From: Mauremys mutica
Lineage: Eukaryota; Chordata; Testudines; Geoemydidae
Assembly (NCBI RefSeq): GCF_020497125.1
Contig: NC_059077.1
Coordinates: 25,433,340-25,497,339 of the forward strand
Reading direction: 5' to 3'
DNA length: 64,000 nt
How positions within the stretch are numbered: position 1 is the first letter of the stretch; each line of letters starts with the position of its first letter. Below are positions 32,066-41,600 of this stretch, one piece after another. Under the pieces are notes generated by a model. It saw only the letters and a list, made by a program, of their open reading frames with translations. It was not told the origin of the DNA and made no database searches. A program made the translations under genes and the position numbers.

Positions 32066-32566
32066 TCAACAGAGGATTGATTTCCCTTTAACTTCTCGGG
32101 TTCGGGGGGGGGTGCGTAAATTGCAGAGCTGTGCCCTGAACCAACGCGGACACGGTGTTTTACCATAGAAGCATTTGGAGCTCATCCAAGAATGCAAATG
32201 ATTTTCGGAGACAGCAGGAACTGTGGGATACCTTGCGTCCTCATTCCCCCCTCCCTCCATGAGCGTCCATTTGATTCTTTGGCTTTCCGTTACGCTCGTC
32301 ACGCAGCTGCGTGTTGAGTCTGTGCTATGCCGTCTGTCCGTGGATTTATTAAAAATACTTTGGACCAGGCGCACCATAACAGTAATTCCCCTACTTAGAT
32401 GCATGAGTCTCCTAGCGAGATCACCGTGAGGACGGGCACTGAAGGAGATAGAGAGTGCATGCTGCGTGAAATCTATCACGAACCACGGACTGATGCAGCC
32501 GTGCTCGGGGAGGCAATGCTCCCTGAATACCGCATGAAAGCCTCGCGCGGAAAAGGGTGCTATCAC
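32066..32566 (-). CDS. Uncharacterised 166-codon frame inside the Harbinger element
   Basis: The longest open frame in the element, opening MIAPFSARGFHAVFREHCLP with segments SPWFVIDFTQHALSISFSAR and LARRLMHLSRGITVMVRLVQ. It is not the DDE transposase or the Myb-like protein and I cannot assign it. It lies between the two Myb-gene pieces on the same strand, so it may be intron, an extra exon, or a chance frame. The antisense strand is also partly open (32399-32623). Treat as hypothetical. Confidence 0.3.
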   Translation of the reverse strand: MIAPFSARGFHAVFREHCLPEHGCISPWFVIDFTQHALSISFSARPHGDLARRLMHLSRGITVMVRLVQSIFNKSTDRRHSTDSTRSCVTSVTESQRIKWTLMEGGGNEDARYPTVPAVSENHLHSWMSSKCFYGKTPCPRWFRAQLCNLRTPPRTREVKGKSILC

Positions 32567-32720
32567 GGAGCACCCAATAAGGCAGCTCTCCCCAGGAACC
32601 TCCTGCTGATGCTTATCGATTAACGGAAGGAGAGCTTCGTGGAGATCTCCCAGGAGGATTTCTGTTCTATCACCATATATAGAGAGACCTCCTTCTCACA
32701 CACTTCAGATTCCTGTTATA

Positions 32721-33240
32721 TTAAGAATAAAAGTTAACATGGTTAAAGCACTTACCGACTGCTCCTTCCCCTGATTCAGGCTCCGGGTTCATGGCCGGGG
32801 AGGGTTGGTAGGGGATCTCCGTGACGGTGATGAATAGATCCTGGCTGTCGGGGAAACCAGCGTTGTAAGCGCTCTCGCCTGCCTCGTCCTCCACAAACCC
32901 TTCCTCATCTTCCCCGTCCATGAACATCGTCGAGGAACTGTCCGTCGACACTGTCCCATCATCAGAGTCCATGGTCACTGGTGGGGCAGTGGTGGCAGGC
33001 TCCGTAGCGTCCGTTTGCCGCTTTGATTTTTTGGTAGCCTTGTCTGGGGTCCTTGGTTTTCACGCGGCGATGCGTTGCATGATGGCTGTATCCTCTGTCT
33101 GGATCATGGCTTTGGAGACCTTCTCGTAGGTCTTTGCATTCCGTTTGTTGGAGCGCAGCTCCGAAAGCACAGACTCCTCGCCCCACACACCGATCAGATC
33201 CAAGAGTTCCCGGTCAGTCTATGCCGGGTCCCTCTTTCTA
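32721..33240 (-). pseudogene. Myb/SANT-like (trihelix) accessory protein of Harbinger, broken
   Basis: On the minus strand from about 33220: RELLDLIGVWGEESVLSELR, SNKRNAKTYEKVSKAM, a stop, then in another frame HRVKTKDPRQGYQKIKAANG, and in the last frame MDSDDGTVSTDSSSTMFMDG with an acidic stretch and SQDLFITVTEIPYQPSP. Order and content match the trihelix DNA-binding domain plus acidic linker encoded by the second gene of Harbinger elements, which helps the transposase bind DNA and enter the nucleus. At least two frame disruptions are present. Confidence 0.75.
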
Positions 33241-33674
33241 TTCAGAGATTACATGAACTCCTCTGCTGGAGAGCTCTGCATTGCTGCCGGTGCTGCTGAG
33301 CTCGCCCCGATGTCCAACCACGAAATGAGATTCTAACTGTCCAGAAAGGAAAAGGAATTCAAATTTTCCCGGGTCGTTTCCTGTGTGGCTGCTCAGAGCA
33401 TCGAAGCTCGGACTGCTGTCCAGAGCGTCAACAGAGTGGTGCACTGTGGGATAGCTCCTGGAGCTACTAAGTTCGATTTGCATCCACACCTAGCCTAATT
33501 CGAGCTAGCCATGTCGAATTTAGCGTTACTCCACCTGTCGGGGTGGAGTACCAAATTCGAACTAAAGAGCCCTCTAGTTCGAATTAAATGGCTTCCTGGT
33601 GTGGACGGTTGAGCGGTTAGTTCGAATTAACGCTGCTAAATTCGAATTAAAGTCCTAGTGTAGACCAGGCCTCA

Positions 33675-34190
33675 GAGGAAAGAAACAAAACCCTTTCAGA
33701 CATTCTTTGATACATCATAGAGCAGCAACATAGAGCAAATAACACAGACCCATTTTTCCCCCCGTTCTAGGTCACTTTTAACTCTCCCCACTGGCCCTTA
33801 ATCTTCCTTTGTGATATAATCATCTCCATAGCAACTAATTGTGACATCACAAATAGAATATTAAGACCTCAGATAGGCATAAGCAAGAGTAGAAGCAGAT
33901 GAACTCTGCAGCTAAGCTTTTCATGTAGCTACTGTTAGCAATAATAGACAGTGAATATATAGAATGAGAAGAGTTGCCTCAAGCAGGAATGGTTTTTTAA
34001 AATTTTCCACCAGGCATCAGTGGGTCTTTACAAATCATTACAACACAAGGTTCAACTGTTTGGTCTAGGGAGTGTCTCTTCATTCAAAGTCCTAATGCCA
34101 GAGTAAGGTGATGCTGGCCATTTGGAATGGCAGGCTGTAAATAGCTGACCTAACATCTTCATTCAGAATAGTAATTTGTGCCAATGATAG
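33675..34190. other. No recognisable feature
   Basis: Unique-looking intergenic DNA between the Harbinger element and a CR1 fragment. Confidence 0.45.
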
Positions 34191-34304
34191 TCATAGAATC
34201 ATAGAATATTAGGGTTGGAAGAGACCTCAGGAGGTCATCTAGTCCAATCCCCTGCTCAAAGCAGGACCAACACCAACTAAATCGTCCCAGCCAAGGCTTT
34301 GTCA
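34191..34304 (-). repeat. CR1 3'-end fragment
   Basis: Starts tcatagaatcatagaatatt, then gttggaagagacctcaggag and ctagtccaatcccctgctca, the reverse complement of the CR1 3' end with its ATTCTATGA octamer tail. 5'-truncated. Confidence 0.9.
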
Positions 34305-35430
34305 GATGAACTTTCTTGGCTTTAAAACACAGGTGTGAAATGTGACCTTCAGTTCATACCCCGTGTGTTGATATTGTATGGTTTATGTGTATCTGATCTG
34401 CATGTTCAGCTCTGTGGCGCAGGAACTTTCCCCCCTGTTTATTTGTACAGCCTTTAGCTCACTGTCAGCAATTAGAAAATGAAGAACACCCATTAAGAAA
34501 ACCCCAGTGCAATGGTAAATTTTCTGCACATTTCCTTCCATCTCCATTCTCTCAATGGACATGATAAAAAAATCCCTATAAAATACCCGTTTCTAGTACA
34601 TACAGGGACAGGTCCATTTTACAATGTCATTTTTATTTTCCCAATTTAAAAAAAAAGTGTTGTTTGAAAAGTTTGATCTGTTGAGCCACATTCTGCCCAT
34701 GCTACTCTGGCTACACTGCTATTGTCAGTGCGCTGGCTTGGACAGGGTTAGTGTGGGTATGTCTATGCAAGCTGGGAATCACATCTCCCAGCTCAAATGT
34801 AGAAGTACCCTATATGATGCAAGTCTGGGAGGCAGAATCTGTCCTTTTATGCTTTGAATATATAGCATGAAGAAGACCTACAGGTGTATTTTTAGGCTGG
34901 TGCACAGGGAATTTGTTTCAAATCCTGCTCAAGTTAATGTGAACTCACCTTGCATCTCTACAAAAACTCTCCCTTCTCCAGCTAATGTACACACATTGTT
35001 TTCAGGTATGTTCAAGACAGAGGCAGCTTTTCACCAGGGCCAGCATTAGACGCGCTGGGGTCCAGGGCAGAAACTAATGAGTACCCCCTACTGGCCTCCC
35101 TTATCTGCTCACACATTGGATTTCTGCAACATTTCTGAAGCTGAAGTCCAAGTCCTGCCACGAGGGGCCCTCTGTGATGTGGGGCCCTGGGTAATTGCCC
35201 TGCTTGCTAAGCAGTTTGTTAGGCTATCCAACATGAGGAGAAAAGTGGGCTCTGGCCTAACTTGCTAACACTGAGTTAAAAACGGAGAAGGCACCTGGGA
35301 AAACCTTTAATTGAACACAGCAAGCACAGTAGCAAATATTTAAGAATGTCAGGTTTTTAATGAATTACTGCTAAAATGATGACATCTTAAAAGGAAAATA
35401 CAACAGTTATGAGCTCAAAAGTCTTATCTT
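34305..35430. other. No recognisable feature
   Basis: Intergenic DNA; short open frames here show no family features. Confidence 0.45.
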
Positions 35431-35520
35431 AGTTGGGTTTGGTCCTGCTTTGAGCAGGGGGTTGGACTAGATGACCTCCTGAGGTCCCTTCCAACCCTGA
35501 GATTCTATGATTCTATGATC
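35431..35520 (+). repeat. CR1/SINE 3'-end fragment
   Basis: tttggtcctgctttgagcag, ggactagatgacctcctgag, cccttccaaccctgagattc and two ATTCTATGA units: the CR1 tail shared by turtle SINEs. Confidence 0.9.
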
Positions 35521-35859
35521 CGTGAAAACTGGTTTCACACACTTATAAGGGTTCTATAGATGGCTGGAAAAGGAAACAAAAGTTTCTCCTGCCAACAGTG
35601 GCTGCTGTCTTGATAATAAACTGTATCAAAATTGAAGCTGAAATGAGATCACCATCGTATCTATGTCTGCTCTCCATGTATCTGCTGCAGCTTATGCTGA
35701 TTAGAAAATGGAAAACACATGGGATAAATCCATCAGCCTTTGGATTAAATCACATTTATTTCAGCTTTCCCAGGAGATTTAAAGTTAACTCAGCCTGATC
35801 ATTTGTAAGAAACTTTAAATATAACACACACGATATTTTGCTTGCTGCAGCCAAACACA

Positions 35860-36250
35860 TAGAATCATAGAAATGTAGGGCTGGAAGGGACCTTAGAAGT
35901 CATCAAGTCCAGCCCCCTGTGCTCTGGCAGGACCAAGTAACCTTGACCATCCCTGACAGTTGTTTGTCCCACTTGTTTTTAAAAACTTTCAGTAATGGGG
36001 ATTCCACAACCTCTCTAGGAAGCCTATTCCAGAGTTTAACTACCTTTATATTTTGAAAGTTTTTCCTAATAACTAACCTAAATCTCCCTTGCTGGAGATT
36101 AAGCTAATTACTAATTGTCTTATTTTCAGCGGACATGGAAACAATTGATCACTGTCCTTTTTATAACAGCCATTAACATATTTGAAGACTGTTATCAGGT
36201 CCGCCCCCCAGCTTTCTTTTATCTAGATTAAACATGCCCAGTTTTTTTAG
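35860..36250 (-). repeat. CR1 fragment, antisense (C-terminal coding end and 3' UTR)
   Basis: Starts with tagaatcatagaaatgtagg and reads leftward as CR1 sense. Minus-strand peptides include KLGMFNLDKR and KVVKLWNRLPREVVESP, the usual CR1 ORF2 C-terminus. It ends at a head-to-head junction near 36250. Confidence 0.85.
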
Positions 36251-36772
36251 ATTAAAAAGACTGGGACTTTTCAGCTTGGAAAAGAGATGACTAAGAAAGT
36301 ATATGATAGAGGTCTGTAAAATCATGACTGGTGTGGAGAAAGTGAATAAGGAAATGTTATTTACCCCTCCACATAACACAAGAACCAGGGGTCACCCAAT
36401 TAAATGAATAGGCAGCAGGTTTAAAACAAAAAGAAGAACTTCTTCGCACAACACAGAGTCAACCTGTGGAACTTGTTGCCAGAAGATGTTGTAAAAGCCA
36501 AAATTATAACTGGGTTCAAAAAAGAATTAGGTAAGTTCATGGAGGACAGGCCCATTAATGGCCACTAGCCAAGATGGTCAGAGACACAACCCCATGCTCT
36601 GGGTTTCCCTAGCCTTTGACTGCCAGAAGCTGGGCGTGGACAACAGGTGATGGATCACTTGATGACGGCCTGTTCTGTTCATTTTCCCTGAAGTAACTGG
36701 CATTGGCTACTGTAAGAAGACAGGATATTGGTCTAGATGGATCATTGGTCTGGCCCAGTATGGCCATTCACC
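36250..36772 (+). repeat. CR1 fragment, sense, abutting the antisense copy
   Basis: Plus-strand peptides LGLFSLEKR and TGVEKVNKEMLFTPPHNTRT, then the 3' end ctagatggatcattggtctg, gcccagtatggccattc. It is the same CR1 subtype as the copy at 56150-57086. Confidence 0.85.
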
Positions 36773-37278
36773 TTATAGTAATTTTATCTAGACTGCATTG
36801 CTCTAGTTTGCTTATGAGAATGTTATGTGGAACTATGTCAAAAGCATTACTGAAATCAAGATCTATCACATGCACTACTTCCCCTTTATCTATTAGGCCC
36901 TCCTATCAAAGAAGGAATTTAGGTTGGTTTGACATGATTTGTTCATGAGAAATTCATGCTGGCTATTCCTTATAACCCTACCCTCCTAGGTTCTTACAAA
37001 CTGTTTAATAATTAGTTCCAGTATCTTTCCAGGTATCATAGTTAGGCTCACTGGTCTATAATTCCTTAGGTCCTCTTAGTTTTCCTTTTTGAAGATAGGT
37101 ACTATGTTTGCTCTTCTTCAGTCCTCTGGGATCTCACCTATCCTCCTGAGTTCTTGAAGATAATTACTAACTGTTTGGAGATTGCTTCAGTTAGTTCCTG
37201 AAATACCCTAGGATGAAATACATTAGGCCCTGCTGACTTGAATACATCTAACTTATCTAAATATTCTTCGACATGGCG
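36773..37278 (-). repeat. CR1 fragment, antisense (early RT region)
   Basis: The plus strand reads ttatgagaatgttatgtgga, ctttccaggtatcatagtta and gaatacatctaacttatcta, the reverse complement of CR1 RT. On the minus strand DVFKSAG and HPRVFQELTEAIS are visible. It may belong to the same insertion as 35860-36250 but lacks the sequence between. Confidence 0.8.
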
Positions 37279-37279
37279 G

Positions 37280-39165
37280 CATGGAATAATCCTAGAGGTA
37301 ATGATCTATTTTAAAATGATGGTTAGTCTTTAACGGTGACCTGGAAGAGTTGCTTGTGGCCAAGTCTTGAGTTTCACTTGCAGCAGTTAACTACAACACT
37401 AATTTTTGCTATAAAACATGCCAGGAAGCTGTTTTCCTTGCACTGCTTTAGGTGTAAGGGGCCCAGCCCTGCTGCTATTGGATTCAATGGCAAAACTCCC
37501 AAGGACTTCAGAAGAAAGAAGAATATACTTATAGTGAGGGCATTGTTTGTACTGGGGTAAACACCGAGGACCTGTTTCTGGCTGCAAGAGCCAGAAACTA
37601 ACTGGGTGGGGTGCTGAGAAGCTGTGCTTCAGTCCAGATTCCCTGGAGGAATTTTGCATGACTCAATTAAAGTATGGCTGGAAATCTGGCTCCTTTTAGG
37701 CGATGTGGTTGTATGGCATAGGTCATTGGAAAAACGTACTGTTCTTTATTGCCTTCCCTGTGCAATGTCCTGAGACGGCTGCTTTTGAATTCTGTGTCAA
37801 CTGCTCCTCAACGCCTCTTGGCTGATTATTCTCAAACACCTTGAGACCTTTGTTGGTGTGAGCAGAAGTTCTCTTCCTTGGTTCACCTCTGATGGATCTC
37901 AAGCAGCTTGTGTCCTGTGATGATTCCATTAAATCTGCTGTCTCTGCTCTAAGGATTCTGTTCTCAGTCCCCTACTATACATGCTTCATCCTAGGAAATT
38001 TCTTTGTCACCATGGCAAAATGTCATGCTTATTTTAAAATTAGGTCTCATATTTCTTCTCTCTCTCTGCAGTGTGTCAAAGACTAGAGAATCTAGAAACT
38101 TACAGTTTATTACATCTCAGAATGACCAACACCATGAGGGATCTACAGGGATCTGCAACCACCTTCTCAATCCTATCTTTTGGGAACTATTTCTTACACA
38201 GCTTTAGTTTAGGAGTGCAGCTGTTGGATCTAGGTTCAACATTTGAATCACATCTCTCTCCTGTGGTGAAATCCGCCTTCAGTCATCTTAGAAATATTGT
38301 CATTGTATGTCCTTGACCTGCATCTCTGTCTTTGTCTCTTCTGGTTTATGTTATTGTAAAGCCCTCTGTGTTAGCTTTTAGTTTACAAAATTTAACATGT
38401 TTCATCTTGTACAAATTACTGCTCCTGTGGCTCCTCTGACACCCTGTGAGTTAACACAGTCCTAGTGCATTGCTTACGGATCAGTTTCTGTCTGAGGTGC
38501 TTCCACTGACTTTATAAAGTCCTTTGGAATCTGGGTATGAACTCCTTCTCTCTCCCTCTGATCTGATCACACCTTCCAGCCTCACAAGTGCCAACTGAGA
38601 TCACTGGTAACAGCTTGCTTGTTCTGCCAGTTCATAAATTTACACAGACTGGGCAGCTGCTGCTTCAGACATTTAGCAACTTCTCCCTGAAAGTCCCTGT
38701 CCAAAGATGCCAGAGATGCTGCTGCTCTTTCACTCTTTAAATCAGTACTGTAGGCTTCGCTCACACTGTGCTCTCAATTGTCAGCTTGGCATTGCAGGCT
38801 GAGCTATTGTAGTGGGTAATATTTTGTGAAACACTTCATTGGCCATGATCCTATGAGAGGCTGAGTTCCCATTGACTTCAGCTGGGATCAAGGGGACTTA
38901 GCACTTCACAGGATTAAGCTGTACGTAACTTGTAGCCCAAATCTGGTCCCATTCGAATCAGTAGCAAATTTCCCATTGACTTAAAGAGGAACAGGAGACA
39001 GCTCAAGATCCGTGACTGTGATGTTTTGAGAAACACCCCTAATTTATGGGAAAACATTTAATTATTGGGCAGAGGTGAAAAGATAACGCAGTCTAGAAAC
39101 TTGATTTCTTTTTGTAAAAACAGCTTTCTTTTAAAGATAATATGTCTGTCTTTTTGTGTGAGGGA
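37280..39165. other. Intergenic DNA with weak repeat remnants
   Basis: No gene. Short TTGACTTCA-containing remnants occur at 38870-38890 and 38970-38990, like those at 3086, 18560, 50455, 51778 and 60290. Confidence 0.45.
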
Positions 39166-39166
39166 C

Positions 39167-39860
39167 TGTGATTGGGTATACCTGCCCTGCATTGGACTGG
39201 AAAGGGTTAACCCCATATTGTGGGCTGAGGAAGCCACACCCCCTCACTCCTGCCAGGCATGTTCTAACTGGAACCACAGTATAAAAGGGAGCAGCTCAGC
39301 TCAGTCTGGGCTGACCGCTGAGGTGGGAGGATGTGTGTTGTAGACTCCCACCTGGGAGCAGCCAGAGACCCAGACAGCAGAGGCCAGGTGCGCCATGACC
39401 TGGACAGTACCTGGCTGCTTGCGGAAGCCCATGAGGGGACGGAGTCATTGTGAGTTTCACTGATCAATGAGCCCAGAGATCCAGAGGACCTCTCGACTAC
39501 AGCACAGGAAGACAGGGTAGGAAGTAGGGCGGGGAACTAGATGTTGTTCCAGTTGTGGAACTGGGAACCCAGTCAGCGTGTTTCAGATGAATCCCTGCTG
39601 ACCCAGGGGCAGATACACTCACTGGTGATAGGGCCTTGGGCTGGGACCTGGTGGAGTAGGGAGGACCCAGGTCCCCTAACCCAGCCAGCAACTCACTTCT
39701 TGGGGGTGGCCCACCCCCCCCTTGGGCTGTTAGGCCACAGCATTGGCTTGGGCTGTTAGGCCACACTGTTAGGCCCTGCCTGTAAGGGCAATCCCATTGA
39801 CTCGGGACATTGGGCCTTACTGCCTTGCATTGAAGGGCAGTCCTATTGACTCTGACCATT
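39167..39860 (+). repeat. LTR-like sequence
   Basis: Starts TGTGATTGGGTATACCTGCC and has a good TATA box (CAGTATAAAAGGGAGCAGC at about 39279). A GC-rich downstream part ends in imperfect repeats of gggctgttaggccac. This looks like a reptile retroelement LTR, but I cannot place the 3' end or a target duplication. A similar 5' end (gacggggtatacttgcccca) recurs at 40787. Confidence 0.5.
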
Positions 39861-39937
39861 AGGTCATACCGGTTTGAGCATTGGCCTGCTAAACCCAGCG
39901 TTGTGAGTTCAATCCTTGAGGGGGCCATTTGGGGATT

Positions 39938-40631
39938 TGTAGCAGGGTGAACCTCTGCTCCTGCCCTGAGGGGTTTAAAAGTGACCTGGCAGGGCTTGAG
40001 AGCTGCTGCTTTAGGCTGGGCTGATTGGGGGAAGTGGCTGCAGCTGGGGCCACACCCCAAACTGAGCCAAGGGCCTTATAAGAAGGCCAGGGAAGCTAGA
40101 AGCCAAAAGATAGTCTCTCTCTGCCTTCAGAGAGAGAGAAGGGCCTGGCTGCAAGGAGCTAGAGACTGGATACCTAGTGAAGCAAGGCTGGGGAAAGGTT
40201 GAGGAGCTGGGGAGCTCCAGCCTGGAAAGCCCCAGGCTACGGCCTAGCAGTGGGCCAACAGGTACTAGGGGTTGCAGAGGGCAGCCCAGGGGTAGGCCAA
40301 GGCAGCAGGTCCAAACCCCTTTGCCTGTGATGAGTAGGCTGATACTGCAGTCTGCCCCAGAGTGTGGGGCTAGACAATGACTGGCAGTAGCCAATACTGA
40401 GGCAAGGTGGGGATAGAGGGTGGGGATTCCCTGGGCAGGGAAAACCCAGAGAGAACGGGGTTACTGCTAGGGGGCAGCATCCCATGTGAAAGGGCACCAG
40501 GTCCAAGGCGGGACATGGGGGCCTGAAGACAGGCGGATCACCGGCCTGCAGAGGGCGCTCTGGACTGGAACTGAGCTAATTCCCGGAGTCACCAGCAGGA
40601 GGCGCTGCAGGGGTGAGTCAGCCCGTCTACA
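39938..40631 (+). mobile_element. Solo LTR (694 bp) with intact target duplication
   Basis: Begins TGTAGCAGGGTGAACC and ends CCGTCTACA, with TGTAG/CTACA inverted ends. Flanked by GGATT on both sides (39933-39937 and 40632-40636). A TATA-like CCTTATAAGAAGG lies near 40075. No internal retroviral region remains. Two CTCF-like motifs lie in its last 100 bases. The 187-codon minus-strand frame overlapping its start is not a gene. Confidence 0.9.
40543..40606 (+). promoter_or_regulatory. Paired CTCF-like motifs in the solo LTR
   Basis: GGCCTGCAGAGGGCGCTC (40543-40560) and CACCAGCAGGAGGCGCTG (40590-40607) each match the CCASYAGRKGGCRS core with one mismatch, in the same orientation and about 47 bases apart. 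Motif evidence only. Confidence 0.5.
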
Positions 40632-40869
40632 GGATTGGTCCTGCTTTGAGCAGGGGGTTGGACTAGATGATCTCCTGAGGTCCCTTCCAACCCTAATATT
40701 CTATGATTCTATACCGCCCTGAGGAAAAGCATGGTTATTTGGACTTGGGTGCAAGGCTATAATGTCCCCTCCCTCTCCCGAGGGGTGACGGGGTATACTT
40801 GCCCCATGACAGGGACACACTACTGGAAACATTTCAGTGGGGAGCAGGAGTCTGAATTCAGTCTTCTTG

Positions 40870-41484
40870 GTCATCTGCCAGTAAGAGCTATAGTTCTCAT
40901 ACAATATCACTGGGACAAACTCAACTTTCTTTGGCCTAAGTTCATTAGTTTTCACAGACAATTTTGAGAATTATATTTCTGCTTATGAAATACAAAAACT
41001 GATGTGAATTGAACATCACAGTTGTATACAGAAACCTCTGCAAGAGTTGAATTTCCATTGACAATGTAAATTGTACATCATATTCTATATTTGAGTCCAA
41101 TCAGCAGCTGAAACTGCTTTGTTTGTGTGATATAGCCAAGTAAATGTGGTTATTGAGACTTTAACTTATTTGCATTTCCTTCTTGTGCTTCTGCACATGT
41201 CCAAGGAGGACAAAGGATATAAACAGCTTCTTCATGGGGTGCAGGCCTGCAAATGGGATTCTACCATGGGGCACAAAAGTATTCTGCTAATGCAATAGGA
41301 TGTGCACAAGGGATCTGATCAGAGGGAAAAAGGCATATGGCTGACCCATAATCCAGAAAACATCTTTGTTTCCAACTACAACAAGAGCATGATGGTTCTA
41401 ACAGCACATTGCTCTTGAAGTTAGCAGCAGTAAACAGCATCTGGAAGTGCCCTGAGCCAATCTGACATGCAGTATCGTGCCTTG
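40870..41484. other. No recognisable feature
   Basis: Intergenic DNA with no gene or repeat I can name. Confidence 0.45.
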
Positions 41485-41600
41485 TGATGTCAGGATTATT
41501 ATTATTTTATTTTGATATTTGTGTTGTGGAAATGCCTAGGACTCCCAGTCATGGACCAGAACTCTATTGTGGCAGGCACTGTACAAATACAGAACAGAGA
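41485..41600 (+). repeat. MIR-like SINE fragment
   Basis: An ATT-rich start, then gtgttgtggaaatgcctagg, actcccagtcatggaccaga and aggcactgtacaaatacaga, related to the copy at 1065. Confidence 0.6.

Larger units (their letters stand above)
28796..33671. mobile_element. PIF/Harbinger DNA transposon, 4.9 kb, terminally complete
   Basis: Left terminus GGCCTTGTCTACACTA (28796) and right terminus, reverse-complemented, GGCCTGGTCTACACTA (33671) match at 15 of 16 bases. Flanks are a 3-base direct repeat tca (28793-28795 and 33672-33674), as expected for a 3-base Harbinger target duplication. Inside are a plus-strand Harbinger transposase remnant and minus-strand pieces of a Myb/SANT-like accessory protein, the two-gene arrangement of this superfamily. 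TTCGAA-type motifs cluster at both ends. All coding parts are damaged, so it is not autonomous. Confidence 0.85.
39868..40712 (+). mobile_element. tRNA-derived SINE with CR1 tail, split by a solo LTR
   Basis: The left part (39868-39937) reads ggtttgagcattggcctgct, then gttgtgagttcaatccttga, with pol III A- and B-box-like blocks. The right part (40632-40712) reads ggattggtcctgctttgagc through ccaaccctaatattctatga. Together they give the usual turtle SINE order of tRNA head and CR1 tail. They are separated by the LTR at 39938-40631, whose target duplication GGATT is SINE sequence. Confidence 0.85.

Noticed and set aside
39868..39937. Possible tRNA gene
   Set aside because: The A- and B-box-like blocks belong to the head of a tRNA-derived SINE, followed by the CR1-type tail after the LTR; no complete cloverleaf is present.
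39497..40060. 187-codon minus-strand frame
   Set aside because: It crosses LTR-like sequence, the SINE head and the start of a solo LTR, so it cannot be one ancestral gene.
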